A stretch of 64,000 nt of DNA. Origin: JAEDHM01 sp964368645 (GTDB taxonomy: Bacteria > Bacillota > Clostridia > Christensenellales > CAG-1252). The stretch lies in NCBI GenBank assembly GCA_964368645.1, contig CAYJBY010000006.1, positions 1 through 64,000 of the forward strand. The letters are read 5' to 3'. Below the pieces are notes generated by a model, which was not told the DNA's origin, searched no databases, and worked only from the letters and a program-made list of their open reading frames with translations. Shown piece after piece: positions 9,572 through 17,131 of this stretch (the stretch's first letter is position 1; every line of letters starts with the position of its first letter). The position numbers and the translations under genes were made by a program.

Positions 9572-9688
9572 GCCTAACCGACAACCCCTACGCCGCAGTA
9601 AGCCTATCACTCTGCCTAATCGACAACGCTATACAACAGTATGCCTTTAACCGTGTGCCTAACCGACAACCCCTGCGCCGCAGTAAGC
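9572..9688. repeat. 32-bp direct repeat pair in the 9.34-9.72 kb gap
   Basis: Two nearly identical 32-bp copies (9572-9603 and 9657-9688, one mismatch, starting GCCTAACCGACAACCCCT) lie 85 bp apart, with a degenerate third copy between them (around 9614). The rest of 9343-9724 holds the terminator and no supported gene. Confidence 0.7.
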
Positions 9689-9724
9689 TTTTCAAGTCCT
9701 TGCGTTTCGCTAAATAGGAGTGTT

Positions 9725-10327
9725 TTACATTGTTTTTTCCCGACGGCAGGAAAAGCATTTTCCCAAGCCCACGATTAGGTGGTCGATAAGGGTAATATCG
9801 AAATTACGAAAATCCGAACGCAATAAGCCCGTCAATCTAACGTCGTCCATAGAGGGAAAAACGTCGCCTGAGGGGTGATTATGCACGGCAACGGCTTTCA
9901 CCGCGCCGCAGGACAAGGCGGTTTTCAGCCAGTCCTTGGAGTCTAAATGCACCTTGTCAACCAGCCCAGAGGAGGCGGAATACACGTCGCACAGCCTGTC
10001 GTCCTCCGTCAGAAAATAAATGCGGAAATACTCGCGGTTTCTGTACCCGTAACGTGCGCCGAAAACCCTTGCGATATCCTCAATCGAAATACGCTCGCCG
10101 ACGGCGATTTCGGGAGTCAGCTCGGCGAAAAGGTAGGGGAGCTGTGTTAAGTAGTGAGCCGCTGTCGGACTTAATCCCTGCCTGACAAGCACGTCGGGCG
10201 CACTGTCCAGTACCGCGGACAGCGAACCGAAAAAGGAGAGCAGTTCTTCTGCTTTTCCGCTTTGAGAGGGTGCCACGGAGGCAATAAGGGTTTCCAGGCT
10301 TTTGACGTCTTCATTCAGCTTTTGCAT
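9725..10327 (-). CDS. RadC-like JAB/JAMM-domain protein
   Basis: In this 200-residue protein the C-terminal two thirds is a RadC-type JAB domain with an intact JAMM zinc signature: AVHNHPSGD (His149, His151, Ser153, Asp155) followed by the conserved PSMDD (Asp161-162). The N-terminal part (about 28-62) resembles the helix-hairpin-helix of RadC. RadC-family proteins, despite the name, have no firm role in recombination repair; the JAMM fold suggests metal-dependent hydrolase activity. Transcription runs away from parB, which lies 250 bp off on the other side. A second RadC-like gene follows parB, so this one is half of a pair bracketing ParB. Confidence 0.85.
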   Translation of the reverse strand: MQKLNEDVKSLETLIASVAPSQSGKAEELLSFFGSLSAVLDSAPDVLVRQGLSPTAAHYLTQLPYLFAELTPEIAVGERISIEDIARVFGARYGYRNREYFRIYFLTEDDRLCDVYSASSGLVDKVHLDSKDWLKTALSCGAVKAVAVHNHPSGDVFPSMDDVRLTGLLRSDFRNFDITLIDHLIVGLGKCFSCRREKTM

Positions 10328-10579
10328 ACAAGTGTATTTTACCTTAACAAATTAGGTTTGTAAAGGGAAAGTTTTACCGCTATGTCGGCACACTCTTCCT
10401 AGCACTCGTCCGCGCACTCTTCCGAGCAGTCGTCCGCGCACCCGTCCGCGCCCTCGCTCCAAGCCGCCGTAGTTTCGGGCGTATTAAGGACAGATTATTA
10501 GGCAATTTGGTGTTTTTTGTGGAAAAAGCGTAAATAATATGGTATCATATTATTGAAATGTTCTTCACGGAGGCGGAAA

Positions 10580-11515
10580 ATGGCAAAAAAAGTTGTATCT
10601 TTAGGCAGTATTATATCCAAAATGAACGGCGAAAAAGCTCCGACTGCACCGACTAAGGCGGCAGTGCCTGTTTCCGTTGCCGCGCCGACTCCCAAGGAGC
10701 CCACCAAGACCGATAACGCCGCTGTCGGCGAAAGGATAGTGGAGCTGGACCTTGAGCTTATCCTGCTTAACCCCGATCAGCCCCGTAAGAGCTTTAATTC
10801 CGAGTCACTTGAAGAACTGGCGAAATCCGTTCTCCGTTGCGGCATAATCCAACCGCTTATCGTTACCGCCAAGGACGGCAAATACCTGCTTGTGGCAGGT
10901 GAAAGACGTTTACGCGCGGCGAAAATCGCAGGGCTTACCAAGGTGCCTGTGATTATCAAGAACTCCGCGGAAACACAACAGCGTGAAATCGCGTTAATCG
11001 AGAATATCCAGCGCGAGAACCTGAACCCCGTGGAAGAGGCTAAGGCGATGCAACAGTTAATGCAGCTTGAAAACCTGACGGTTGAGGAGCTGGCGGTTCG
11101 TTTAGGCAAGAGCCGTCCGGCGGTATCCAACGCCATAAGACTGCTTTCGTTGCCGGAGCTTATAATGCAATACGTGGTGGAGGGCAAGCTTACCGCAGGA
11201 CACGCCAAGGTGCTTTTGGGCGTGAAACGCCGCGAAACTATGATAGCTCTCGCCAAGGAATGTATCGCCAAGGACTGGAGCGTCCGCACCCTAGAGGAGC
11301 GTTGCGCCGAAAAAGCCCCCGTACCCAAGAAAACCGCGAAATTAAGCACCGAGCTTTCCGCTTTTGAAACGGATATGCAGAGGATTTTCGCTACTGACGT
11401 CACCTTGACAGGCAATCTCAACAAGGGCAAAATCGTAATTCAGTATTCCTCGGACGGGGAGCTTAAAAGGATTTACGATTTGATAGAGGAGCTAAAGGAC
11501 AGCATTGATTGCTAA
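10580..11515 (+). CDS. parB: ParB/Spo0J/Noc-family partition protein
   Basis: The 311-residue ParB is counted from ATG 10580, chosen because GGAGG stands 9 bp upstream; a longer reading from TTG 10553 has no ribosome site. An Ala/Pro/Thr-rich N-terminal tail (20-48) precedes the CTPase/ParB domain (52-150) with GERRLRA (107-113) and ENIQREN (141-147). The DNA-binding helix-turn-helix follows (about 166-190, LTVEELAVRLGKSRPAVSN). Proteins of this class load on parS sites, bind CTP and slide as clamps, aiding chromosome segregation (Spo0J) or division control (Noc). There is no parA beside it and I found no parS-like palindrome nearby, so which subtype it is stays open. The stop overlaps the next gene by 11 bases. 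Confidence 0.9.
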   Translation: MAKKVVSLGSIISKMNGEKAPTAPTKAAVPVSVAAPTPKEPTKTDNAAVGERIVELDLELILLNPDQPRKSFNSESLEELAKSVLRCGIIQPLIVTAKDGKYLLVAGERRLRAAKIAGLTKVPVIIKNSAETQQREIALIENIQRENLNPVEEAKAMQQLMQLENLTVEELAVRLGKSRPAVSNAIRLLSLPELIMQYVVEGKLTAGHAKVLLGVKRRETMIALAKECIAKDWSVRTLEERCAEKAPVPKKTAKLSTELSAFETDMQRIFATDVTLTGNLNKGKIVIQYSSDGELKRIYDLIEELKDSIDC

Positions 11516-12224
11516 ACTTCACGACGGACACCGTAACAGAATGCGAGATAGGGTTGCAAAATCCGGTTTCGACAGCTTAGGCGACCACGAAAAGCTGGAA
11601 GTTTTTTTGTACTCCTTTATTCCGAGGAAGAACACCAACGATATCGCTCATCTGCTGATGGAGCGTTGCGGAAGCCTTGACAAGGTTTTCTCCGCTGACA
11701 GGGATACGCTTTTAAGCGTTAAGGGAATGACGGCAAAAGCCGCCGATGCAATTGCCGCAATATCACATTACAGTTTGCTTTACCGCGCCGCAAAGTCCGC
11801 AGAAAAACCCAAGCTCTGCACCCAAACGGCTTTTGGCGAAGAGGCGGAGAGCTTTTTCGGGGGCAACCCCTCGGCGTATATGGCGTGTTTTTGTCTGGAC
11901 AACAAGCAAAAGGTCAAGGTTACGCTGTCTTATCCCGAGGACGGCTTACCCCTCCCCAGACAGCTTGCGGCGGATATTGTGGGTAAGGATACCTTCTACA
12001 CCCTGATAGCCTTTCGCGATACGCGGCTGGTCAATGACGATAACTTGCTTACCGCCTTTACCAAAACGCTCTACGCCGTTGACGCTAACTTGGAAGACGT
12101 GCTGTTTTTCGACGGCGAAAAAAGGATTTTCCTGCGCAATTTGGGCAGACTTCCAAGCCCCGAGCTAAAGCAAAAAGCCGCGGCGGACAGCCTTGTCAAC
12201 GTAGGCAGTATCTTCGGCGACTAA
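11505..12224 (+). CDS. RadC-like protein without JAMM residues
   Basis: This 239-residue protein starts at TTG 11505, overlapping the last 11 bases of parB with AAAGGA upstream, which suggests translational coupling. The N-terminus is clearly RadC (HDGHRNRMRDRVAKSGFDSL, LEVFLYSFIPRKNTNDIAHLL, then SLDKVFSADRDTLLSVKGM, the helix-hairpin-helix region). The C-terminal domain is where the JAB fold should lie, but no HxHPxxD signature can be found; it has only scattered acidic residues. It is therefore probably a catalytically dead or rebuilt paralogue. The tight link to parB suggests a nucleoid or segregation-linked role. That is inference from position only. Confidence 0.75.
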   Translation: MIAKLHDGHRNRMRDRVAKSGFDSLGDHEKLEVFLYSFIPRKNTNDIAHLLMERCGSLDKVFSADRDTLLSVKGMTAKAADAIAAISHYSLLYRAAKSAEKPKLCTQTAFGEEAESFFGGNPSAYMACFCLDNKQKVKVTLSYPEDGLPLPRQLAADIVGKDTFYTLIAFRDTRLVNDDNLLTAFTKTLYAVDANLEDVLFFDGEKRIFLRNLGRLPSPELKQKAAADSLVNVGSIFGD

Positions 12225-12298
12225 CGCCGAAAAGCATTTTTCAGTCATATAGGCGACTAGGTCGTTTGGCTCAAAAAACAAATTTATACGAAAATCTC

Positions 12299-12327
12299 TT
12301 GCATTTTCGGTATATAATATATATAAT
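12299..12327 (+). promoter_or_regulatory. tmRNA promoter
   Basis: TTGCAT (12299-12304), a 17-bp spacer and TATAAT (12322-12327) would start transcription near 12335. The leader of about 95 nt before the mature tmRNA end can fold: GTTGCA pairs with TGCAAC and, inside it, CGTATC with GATACG (12352-12388). A GGAGC/GCTCC hairpin follows. RNase P would cut at 12430. Confidence 0.75.
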
Positions 12328-12429
12328 TACCCTATTGTCGTTGCACAAAGTCGTCGTATCACCGCACGGTATTTATGGATACGATGCAACAGGAGCGATT
12401 AGCTCCGACTGACTTCTCCGCTTCAGCAC

Positions 12430-12778
12430 GGGGATGTTCCAGATTCGATGCTGTAAGGATTGGCATTGTAAGCATACCGAAGGCTCGTCTTCGTAAAAAC
12501 GGGAATCTTTTTAAGAAACGACAATAATAACAATTTCGCGTTAGCTGCTTAATGCGCTAACTGTCGGCCGCCCGTAGCTCACTGGCGAGTGGTACGGCAT
12601 TATGAAAAAGTGAGGAACCGAGCTTCGGAACGCCGTTACCGAAGAACGGAATTTAGCGGCTAGGAAAGGTTAGCGCGTCCGTGTGCGAACCCCCACGACA
12701 ATCAATCGCGGAATATGTATGTAGAAAGCGGTGTGGGTCTTATAGTAGACCGGGGTGCAAGTCCCCGCATCTCCACCA
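12430..12778 (+). ncRNA. ssrA: Transfer-messenger RNA (tmRNA, ssrA)
   Basis: The one-piece tmRNA of 349 nt rescues stalled ribosomes. The 5' GGGGATG (12430-12436) pairs with the 3' CATCTCC (12768-12774) to form the acceptor stem, followed by A and the encoded CCA (12776-12778). The conserved 5' block CAGATTCGATG is present. The tag reading frame ends at TAA 12550-12552 and reads RNDNNNNFALAA; the exact resume codon is uncertain, but the NFALAA end is the usual proteolysis signal. The T arm is CGGGG TGCAAGT CCCCG, so the normal second T of the T-loop (position 55) is G, an unusual change. A downstream terminator hairpin is present. ORFs antisense to this gene are not real. Confidence 0.95.
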
Positions 12779-13088
12779 AAAATAAAAAAGTACGGATTTA
12801 TCCGTATTTTTTTATTAATGGCAAGTATTTTTGTCACAAATTTGTCACGAGTTCTGTTTGCGTTTTTGCGGTGACTTGCACCCACGGGTGCCCCAGGTCG
12901 CAGTTGCGTCCTGCTCCCCGCTTTGGCTACAAATGCCGCACTGTGGCATTTGCTTTACGCGTCGCGCCCCTTATCTCCACCAAGAGTAAAAAAGTACGGA
13001 TTTGTCCGTGTTTTTTTATTAATTGTAAAAAAATTTGTCACAAATTTGTCACGAGTTCTGTTTATGATTTTGCGGTGACTTGCACCCA
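12769..13088. repeat. 116-bp direct repeat of the tmRNA 3' end (candidate attachment scar)
   Basis: The block 12769-12884, which starts with the last ten bases of tmRNA (ATCTCCACCA), recurs at 12973-13088. Both copies are 116 bp long and by eye about 88 percent identical, separated by 88 bp. Each copy carries the tmRNA terminator hairpin (TACGGA-TTTA-TCCGTA then T7 at 12791-12813; second copy at 12996-13017), then ATTTGTCAC direct repeats, then GACTTGCACCC. That last block is the reverse complement of GGGTGCAAGTC in the tmRNA T arm. tmRNA 3' ends are classical integration sites of tyrosine-recombinase elements. No integrase gene remains here. Confidence 0.8.
12791..12813 (+). terminator. tmRNA terminator
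   Basis: A stem of TACGGA and TCCGTA with a TTTA loop and seven T begins 12 bases after the CCA end of tmRNA. Confidence 0.85.
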
Positions 13089-13255
13089 AAGTATGATTTT
13101 ATCGTTTGTATGGTACAGGTTTTTCGTTCTTTACGAGATAATTATCTCCACAGCGGTATTATTTTCAAAATAGTATTAATTACGGATATTGAGAGGTTTT
13201 TTCACAGCTTTCGTCGTTGCCTTCAAATTGCTGTCGCAAAATCATATTAAAACGC

Positions 13256-13284
13256 TTGACTTGGAGCCAACTCCAAGTTATACG
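13256..13284 (+). promoter_or_regulatory. MerR-type operator/promoter
   Basis: A perfect dyad, ACTTGGAG-CCAA-CTCCAAGT (13259-13278), overlaps a -35 TTGACT (13256-13261). Behind it lie either TATACG at 17 bp or TACGCT at 19 bp. This form (CTTGGAG...CTCCAAG between -35 and -10) is typical for AdhR/NmlR-like MerR regulators, and such a regulator is encoded at 16054. The 13290-13752 stretch after it has no supported gene, only weak internal repeats (two GAACGGCA and two TTTGGTTCAA blocks). Confidence 0.7.
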
Positions 13285-13704
13285 CTATTAATAAGTTCCT
13301 TTGCTAGTGGCTATATAATATCCCAACACGCGTAAAACCGACCGCAAAACAGAACTTTTGGTTCAATAAAAAAACCGCCAAGGCAGAGAACGGCAATAGC
13401 TATGATAATAACGGATTGGAGAGTAAAAGAGCACTTGCACAAACGCGATATTTAGAGCAACAGTACAACTCCGACAATAGTGCGATATTGGGGCAATGTG
13501 TAAGAACAACAGACCGACCGCGGAGAACGGCACCTTTGGTTCAAAAAAGACTGTCCTAAGGAAGAGGAACAACAATAGCGCGATATAAGAGCGACAGGAC
13601 ATCAGCGGCAACAATGATATTAAAGGCAACAATATAAGTCTGACAGTAGCGCATATTGAGAGCAATATACGGCAACGCCGCAAAAAGGTAGCAATTTTGC
13701 AGCA

Positions 13705-13733
13705 TTGTAAAAGATAGCTATATGCGGTATAAT
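13705..13733 (+). promoter_or_regulatory. Promoter of the aldo/keto reductase operon
   Basis: TTGTAA (13705-13710), a 17-bp spacer and TATAAT (13728-13733) end 19 bp before the ATG of the first reductase. A ribosome site, AGCAGGTGA, follows. Confidence 0.7.
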
Positions 13734-13752
13734 TATACAAAGCAGGTGAAAT

Positions 13753-14904
13753 ATGGAAACGAAAAAACTTGGAAGAACAGGCATAGAAGTAGGCGTAATA
13801 GGCTTTGGTTGTGAGGGTTTCAGCGGCAAAACGCAAGCCGAGTGCAACGAAATGATAGCTTTTGCGGTGCAAAACGGTATCAACTATTACGATATGTACA
13901 CCTCCGATCCCGACATTCGCAAGCACGTTGCGGTGGGCTTATCAGGATTCCCACGTGACAGCTACCACGTGCAAGGGCACGTTTGTTCGATTTGGAAGGA
14001 CGGGCAGTACTGCCGCACCCGAAAGCTCTCCGAGGTTAAGTCGGGTTTTGAAAGCCTTTTATCGGATATGGCTTTGGAGTATATCGACGTGGGAATGATA
14101 CATTACGTGGACGACCTTGCGGATTATAGCGAGGTGCTTAGCGGCGGCGTTCTCGACTATTGCAAGGAACTGAAGCAGAAAGGCAGAATCAAGCATATCG
14201 GCATATCGACGCACAACACGGATATAGCCAAATTAGCGGCACAAAGCGGCGTAATAGACGTAATTATGTTCAGCGTGAACCCTGCCTACGATATGCTGCC
14301 GCCCATAGACGACGTGGAAAAGCTGTTTGAATCGGACACCTTCAACCGTACCTACAAAGGTATCGACCAAAAGCGTGAGGAGCTTTACGCGCTTTGCCAA
14401 AATCTCGGCGTTGCAATAACCGTAATGAAATGTTTTGCAGGCGGCTTACTACTGGACGAAACGCAAACTCCTTTCGGCAAACCCCTAACCGTAACGCAAT
14501 GCCTTAGCTACTGCCTGACCAGACCGTCGGTCGCCACCGTTTTAAGCGGAATGTCCAGTCTTGAGGAGATAGCGGAATGCTTGAAGTACACTACCGCCAC
14601 CTCTCGCGAAAAGGACTTCAGCGAGGTACTTAGCGGTGCGCCAGACAGCGCGTTTGTCGGTCATTGTATGTACTGCGGACACTGCGCCCCCTGCACCGCG
14701 AAAATCGATATCGCCGCGGTAAACAAGTTCTACGACTTAGCGGCGGCGCAAGGCAAGCTTACGGAAACCGTCCGAGAGCATTACGAGGTACTGGAGCATC
14801 ACGCCGAGGAGTGCGTAGGTTGCGGCAGGTGTATGCGTAACTGTCCTTTCGGTGTGGATATAATTAAAAAAATGCAGGAAGCGTTAGAGCTTTTCGGCAA
14901 ATAA
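13753..14904 (+). CDS. Aldo/keto reductase with C-terminal ferredoxin domain (first copy)
   Basis: This 383-residue protein is an aldo/keto reductase TIM barrel (about 1-290: LGRTGIEVGVIGFGCEG at the start, YYDMYTSD for the catalytic region, HIGISTHN). It is fused to a ferredoxin-like tail with two cysteine clusters: Cys305/308/311/314 in CMYCGHCAPC and Cys354/357/360/364 in CVGCGRCMRNCPF. Such AKR-ferredoxin fusions are frequent in anaerobes and are thought to couple carbonyl reduction to low-potential electron carriers; the substrate is unknown. It is the first gene of a three-gene unit with a second AKR 11 bp downstream and a MerR gene. The start is set by AGCAGGTGAAAT. Confidence 0.88.
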   Translation: METKKLGRTGIEVGVIGFGCEGFSGKTQAECNEMIAFAVQNGINYYDMYTSDPDIRKHVAVGLSGFPRDSYHVQGHVCSIWKDGQYCRTRKLSEVKSGFESLLSDMALEYIDVGMIHYVDDLADYSEVLSGGVLDYCKELKQKGRIKHIGISTHNTDIAKLAAQSGVIDVIMFSVNPAYDMLPPIDDVEKLFESDTFNRTYKGIDQKREELYALCQNLGVAITVMKCFAGGLLLDETQTPFGKPLTVTQCLSYCLTRPSVATVLSGMSSLEEIAECLKYTTATSREKDFSEVLSGAPDSAFVGHCMYCGHCAPCTAKIDIAAVNKFYDLAAAQGKLTETVREHYEVLEHHAEECVGCGRCMRNCPFGVDIIKKMQEALELFGK

Positions 14905-14915
14905 AGGAGATTTCT

Positions 14916-16034
14916 ATGAAAAAATTAGGTTTCGGATTTATGCGCTTGCCCGTGAGGTTCAAATTACCGACTTTCATCAACTATAAACAGCTTAACAAAA
15001 TGGTCGATATGTTTATGGCGAACGGTTTTTCGTATTTTGACACGGCTTACATTTATCACGGAATGTTCAGTGAGCCTGCAATCAAAAAAGCGGTAGTTCG
15101 CCGTTATCCGCGCGATAGTTTTACGGTGGCGACCAAGCTGCCCCTAATGCCTCTTTTTGTCAAAAACGAGGCTGACCAGCAAAGGATTTTCGCCAACCAA
15201 CTGAAAAGATGCGGCGTGGATTATTTTGATTATTACCTCATTCACAACCTAGGCGCACACAACTACGAGCTGGCAAAAAAACTCGACACCTTCGGCTTTA
15301 TCAAAAGCAAAAAGGAAGAGGGAAAAATCAAGAATATCGGCTTTTCCTTCCACGACAGCGCGGCTCTTCTGGACGAAATCCTAACGGCGCACCCCGAGGT
15401 TGACTTCGTTCAGCTCCAAATCAATTACCTTGACTGGGATAACGCAGGTATCCAGTCGCGCTTATGCTACGAAACCGCCGTCAAGCACGGCAAGCCCGTA
15501 GTGGTTATGGAGCCCGTCAAGGGCGGCACCTTGGCGAGAATTCCCGAAAAAGCGGAAAAGCTATTCAAGGAAGCCGAGCCCAACGCCTCGGTAGCAAGCT
15601 GGGCAATCAGGTTTGCCGCCTCTCTCGATAACGTAATGGTGGTGCTGTCAGGTAGGTCCAACCTAACGCAATTAGCGGACAACGTGGGCTTTATGAGCGA
15701 TTTTCACCCCCTTACCGACAGCGAAAAAGCCGTCATCGGCAAAACGGTAGGGATAATCAAGGAATCGGTGGCGATACCCTGCACGGGTTGCGGCTACTGC
15801 GTCAGCGGCTGTCCGAAAAAGATAGCGATACCCGACTATTTTGCGCTTTACAATGCGGAAAAACAGGCGGCAAACAAGGGCTTTTCCACGCAGGGCGTTT
15901 ACTACTCCAATTTGACAAAGCGGCACGGAAAGGCGTCGGACTGTATCGGCTGTAAGCAGTGTGAAAAGGCTTGTCCTCAGCACCTTCCGATAACAGAGTA
16001 TCTGAAGGACGTTTCAAAGACCTTCGGCAAATAG
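14916..16034 (+). CDS. Aldo/keto reductase with C-terminal ferredoxin domain (second copy)
   Basis: This 372-residue paralogue of the preceding gene starts with GFGFMRLPV and has the barrel motif YFDTAYIYHG that contains the usual catalytic Asp and Tyr (about 44-53), then IGFSFHD. The tail carries two clusters, CTGCGYCVSGCP (from Cys289) and CIGCKQCEKACP (from Cys343), both of the CxxCxxCxxxCP form for [4Fe-4S] clusters. It follows the first copy by 11 bp with AAAGGAGATTTCT as ribosome site and is followed by merR after 19 bp. The two copies differ strongly in sequence, so different substrates are likely. Confidence 0.88.
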   Translation: MKKLGFGFMRLPVRFKLPTFINYKQLNKMVDMFMANGFSYFDTAYIYHGMFSEPAIKKAVVRRYPRDSFTVATKLPLMPLFVKNEADQQRIFANQLKRCGVDYFDYYLIHNLGAHNYELAKKLDTFGFIKSKKEEGKIKNIGFSFHDSAALLDEILTAHPEVDFVQLQINYLDWDNAGIQSRLCYETAVKHGKPVVVMEPVKGGTLARIPEKAEKLFKEAEPNASVASWAIRFAASLDNVMVVLSGRSNLTQLADNVGFMSDFHPLTDSEKAVIGKTVGIIKESVAIPCTGCGYCVSGCPKKIAIPDYFALYNAEKQAANKGFSTQGVYYSNLTKRHGKASDCIGCKQCEKACPQHLPITEYLKDVSKTFGK

Positions 16035-16053
16035 ACGGCAATCGGAGAAAACT

Positions 16054-16425
16054 ATGAAAATAGCGGAGATTTCAGAAAAATACGGGCTTACCGCCGACAC
16101 GTTGCGGTATTACGAAAAAATCGGACTTTTGCCCAACGTCCGTCGCAAGGGCGGCGCAAGGGATTACGACGAGAATGACTGCAAATGGATAGAGTTTATC
16201 AAATGTATGCGTTCGGCAGGGATTCCGATTGAGGTGCTTATCAGGTACGTCAGCCTTTTTCAGCAGGGCGAGGCAACGGAGCAGGAGCGCAAGCAACTGC
16301 TGATAAACGAACGGGATTCCTTGGTGTTGCGAATTGAGGAACTTAACAAAACTCTGGAGCGGTTAAACTACAAAATCGACAATTACTCCCGTATTCAAGC
16401 GGTACAGAACAAGCTGAAAAAATAA
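16054..16425 (+). CDS. MerR-family transcription regulator (AdhR/NmlR-like)
   Basis: The 123-residue regulator has an N-terminal winged helix (MKIAEISEKYGLTADTLRYY, then EKIGLLPN and RDYDENDCKWI) and a C-terminal dimerisation coiled coil (about 80-120). It has no cysteine near the effector loop, so it is not a standard metal sensor. It matches the short AdhR/NmlR/YhdQ-like branch, which responds to aldehydes or electrophiles and often neighbours reductases. It ends the aldo/keto reductase operon. The matching operator type (CTTGGAG dyad) is found at 13259-13278, well before the operon promoter, which supports autoregulation of the whole region. The ligand is not known. Confidence 0.88.
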   Translation: MKIAEISEKYGLTADTLRYYEKIGLLPNVRRKGGARDYDENDCKWIEFIKCMRSAGIPIEVLIRYVSLFQQGEATEQERKQLLINERDSLVLRIEELNKTLERLNYKIDNYSRIQAVQNKLKK

Positions 16426-16468
16426 TCGGCTAACCGCAATTTCTATTTTATAATTATTAATTATATGT

Positions 16469-17106
16469 GCCGCGTAGACGCGAGATTCTTCACTTCGCGT
16501 GAACGCTTGTTCAGAATGACAAGCCTTACTGATAGTGTGCCGCGTAAACGCGAGATTCTTCACTTCGCATAAACGCTTGTTCAGAATGACACCTTAGGCT
16601 TACTCTTGCTGTTTCTGTAATCCGTGGAACATTAATCTGTCTTTCTACACAACACTGTTTTGTAATCCGCATAACAGTAACCTGCCATTCTAAATAATTC
16701 TTTTCCTGTCATTCTGAGGAACAATCAACTTGTGACGAAGAATCTCGCATCTATGGGTTCTTTTCCAACCGCCTTACTTACGCTTATTCGTCTATCGGCA
16801 CGATTCTGCACCCACCCCGAAAAATGTAATATTACAGTGAGATTGTTATAAAATCTTGCCGACGTGCGATAACCGTTTTTATGAGGATTGATAACAAAAA
16901 GGACGGGATACCCGTCCTATAATTATTGATTTTGTGCCGCGTAAACGCGAGATTCTTCACTTCGCGTGAACGCTTGCTCAGAATGACACCTTAAGCTTAC
17001 TTTTGCTGTTTCTGTAATCCGTGGAGCATTAATCTGTCGTTCTACACAACGTAATTCCTGTCATTCTGAGGAACAATCAACTTGTGACGAAGAATCCCGC
17101 ATCTAT
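16469..17106. repeat. Cluster of five dispersed half-palindrome repeats in the 16.43-17.13 kb gap
   Basis: This gap holds three right-type copies (GCGAGATTCTTCACTTCGC ... GTTCAGAATGACA, at 16469-16521, 16538-16591 and 16934-16988). It also holds two left-type copies (TGTCATTCTGAGGA ... GACGAAGAATC, at 16707-16754 and 17059-17106). Adjacent unique-looking blocks are also duplicated (TGCTGTTTCTGTAATCCGTG around 16610 and 17004). No gene is seen between the MerR stop and the kinase. Confidence 0.85.
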
Positions 17107-17131
17107 GCGTTGATATTACCGCGTATATGCG

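Noticed and set aside
12670..13173. Reading frames overlapping tmRNA on both strands (for instance 12670-12885 minus and 12715-13173 plus)
   Set aside because: They lie on or antisense to the ssrA gene and its repeated 3' end, have no ribosome site, and their peptides simply translate the tRNA-like domain.
13290..13752. A decayed gene behind the MerR-type promoter
   Set aside because: No frame of convincing length or composition is present on either strand; only weak internal repeats are visible.
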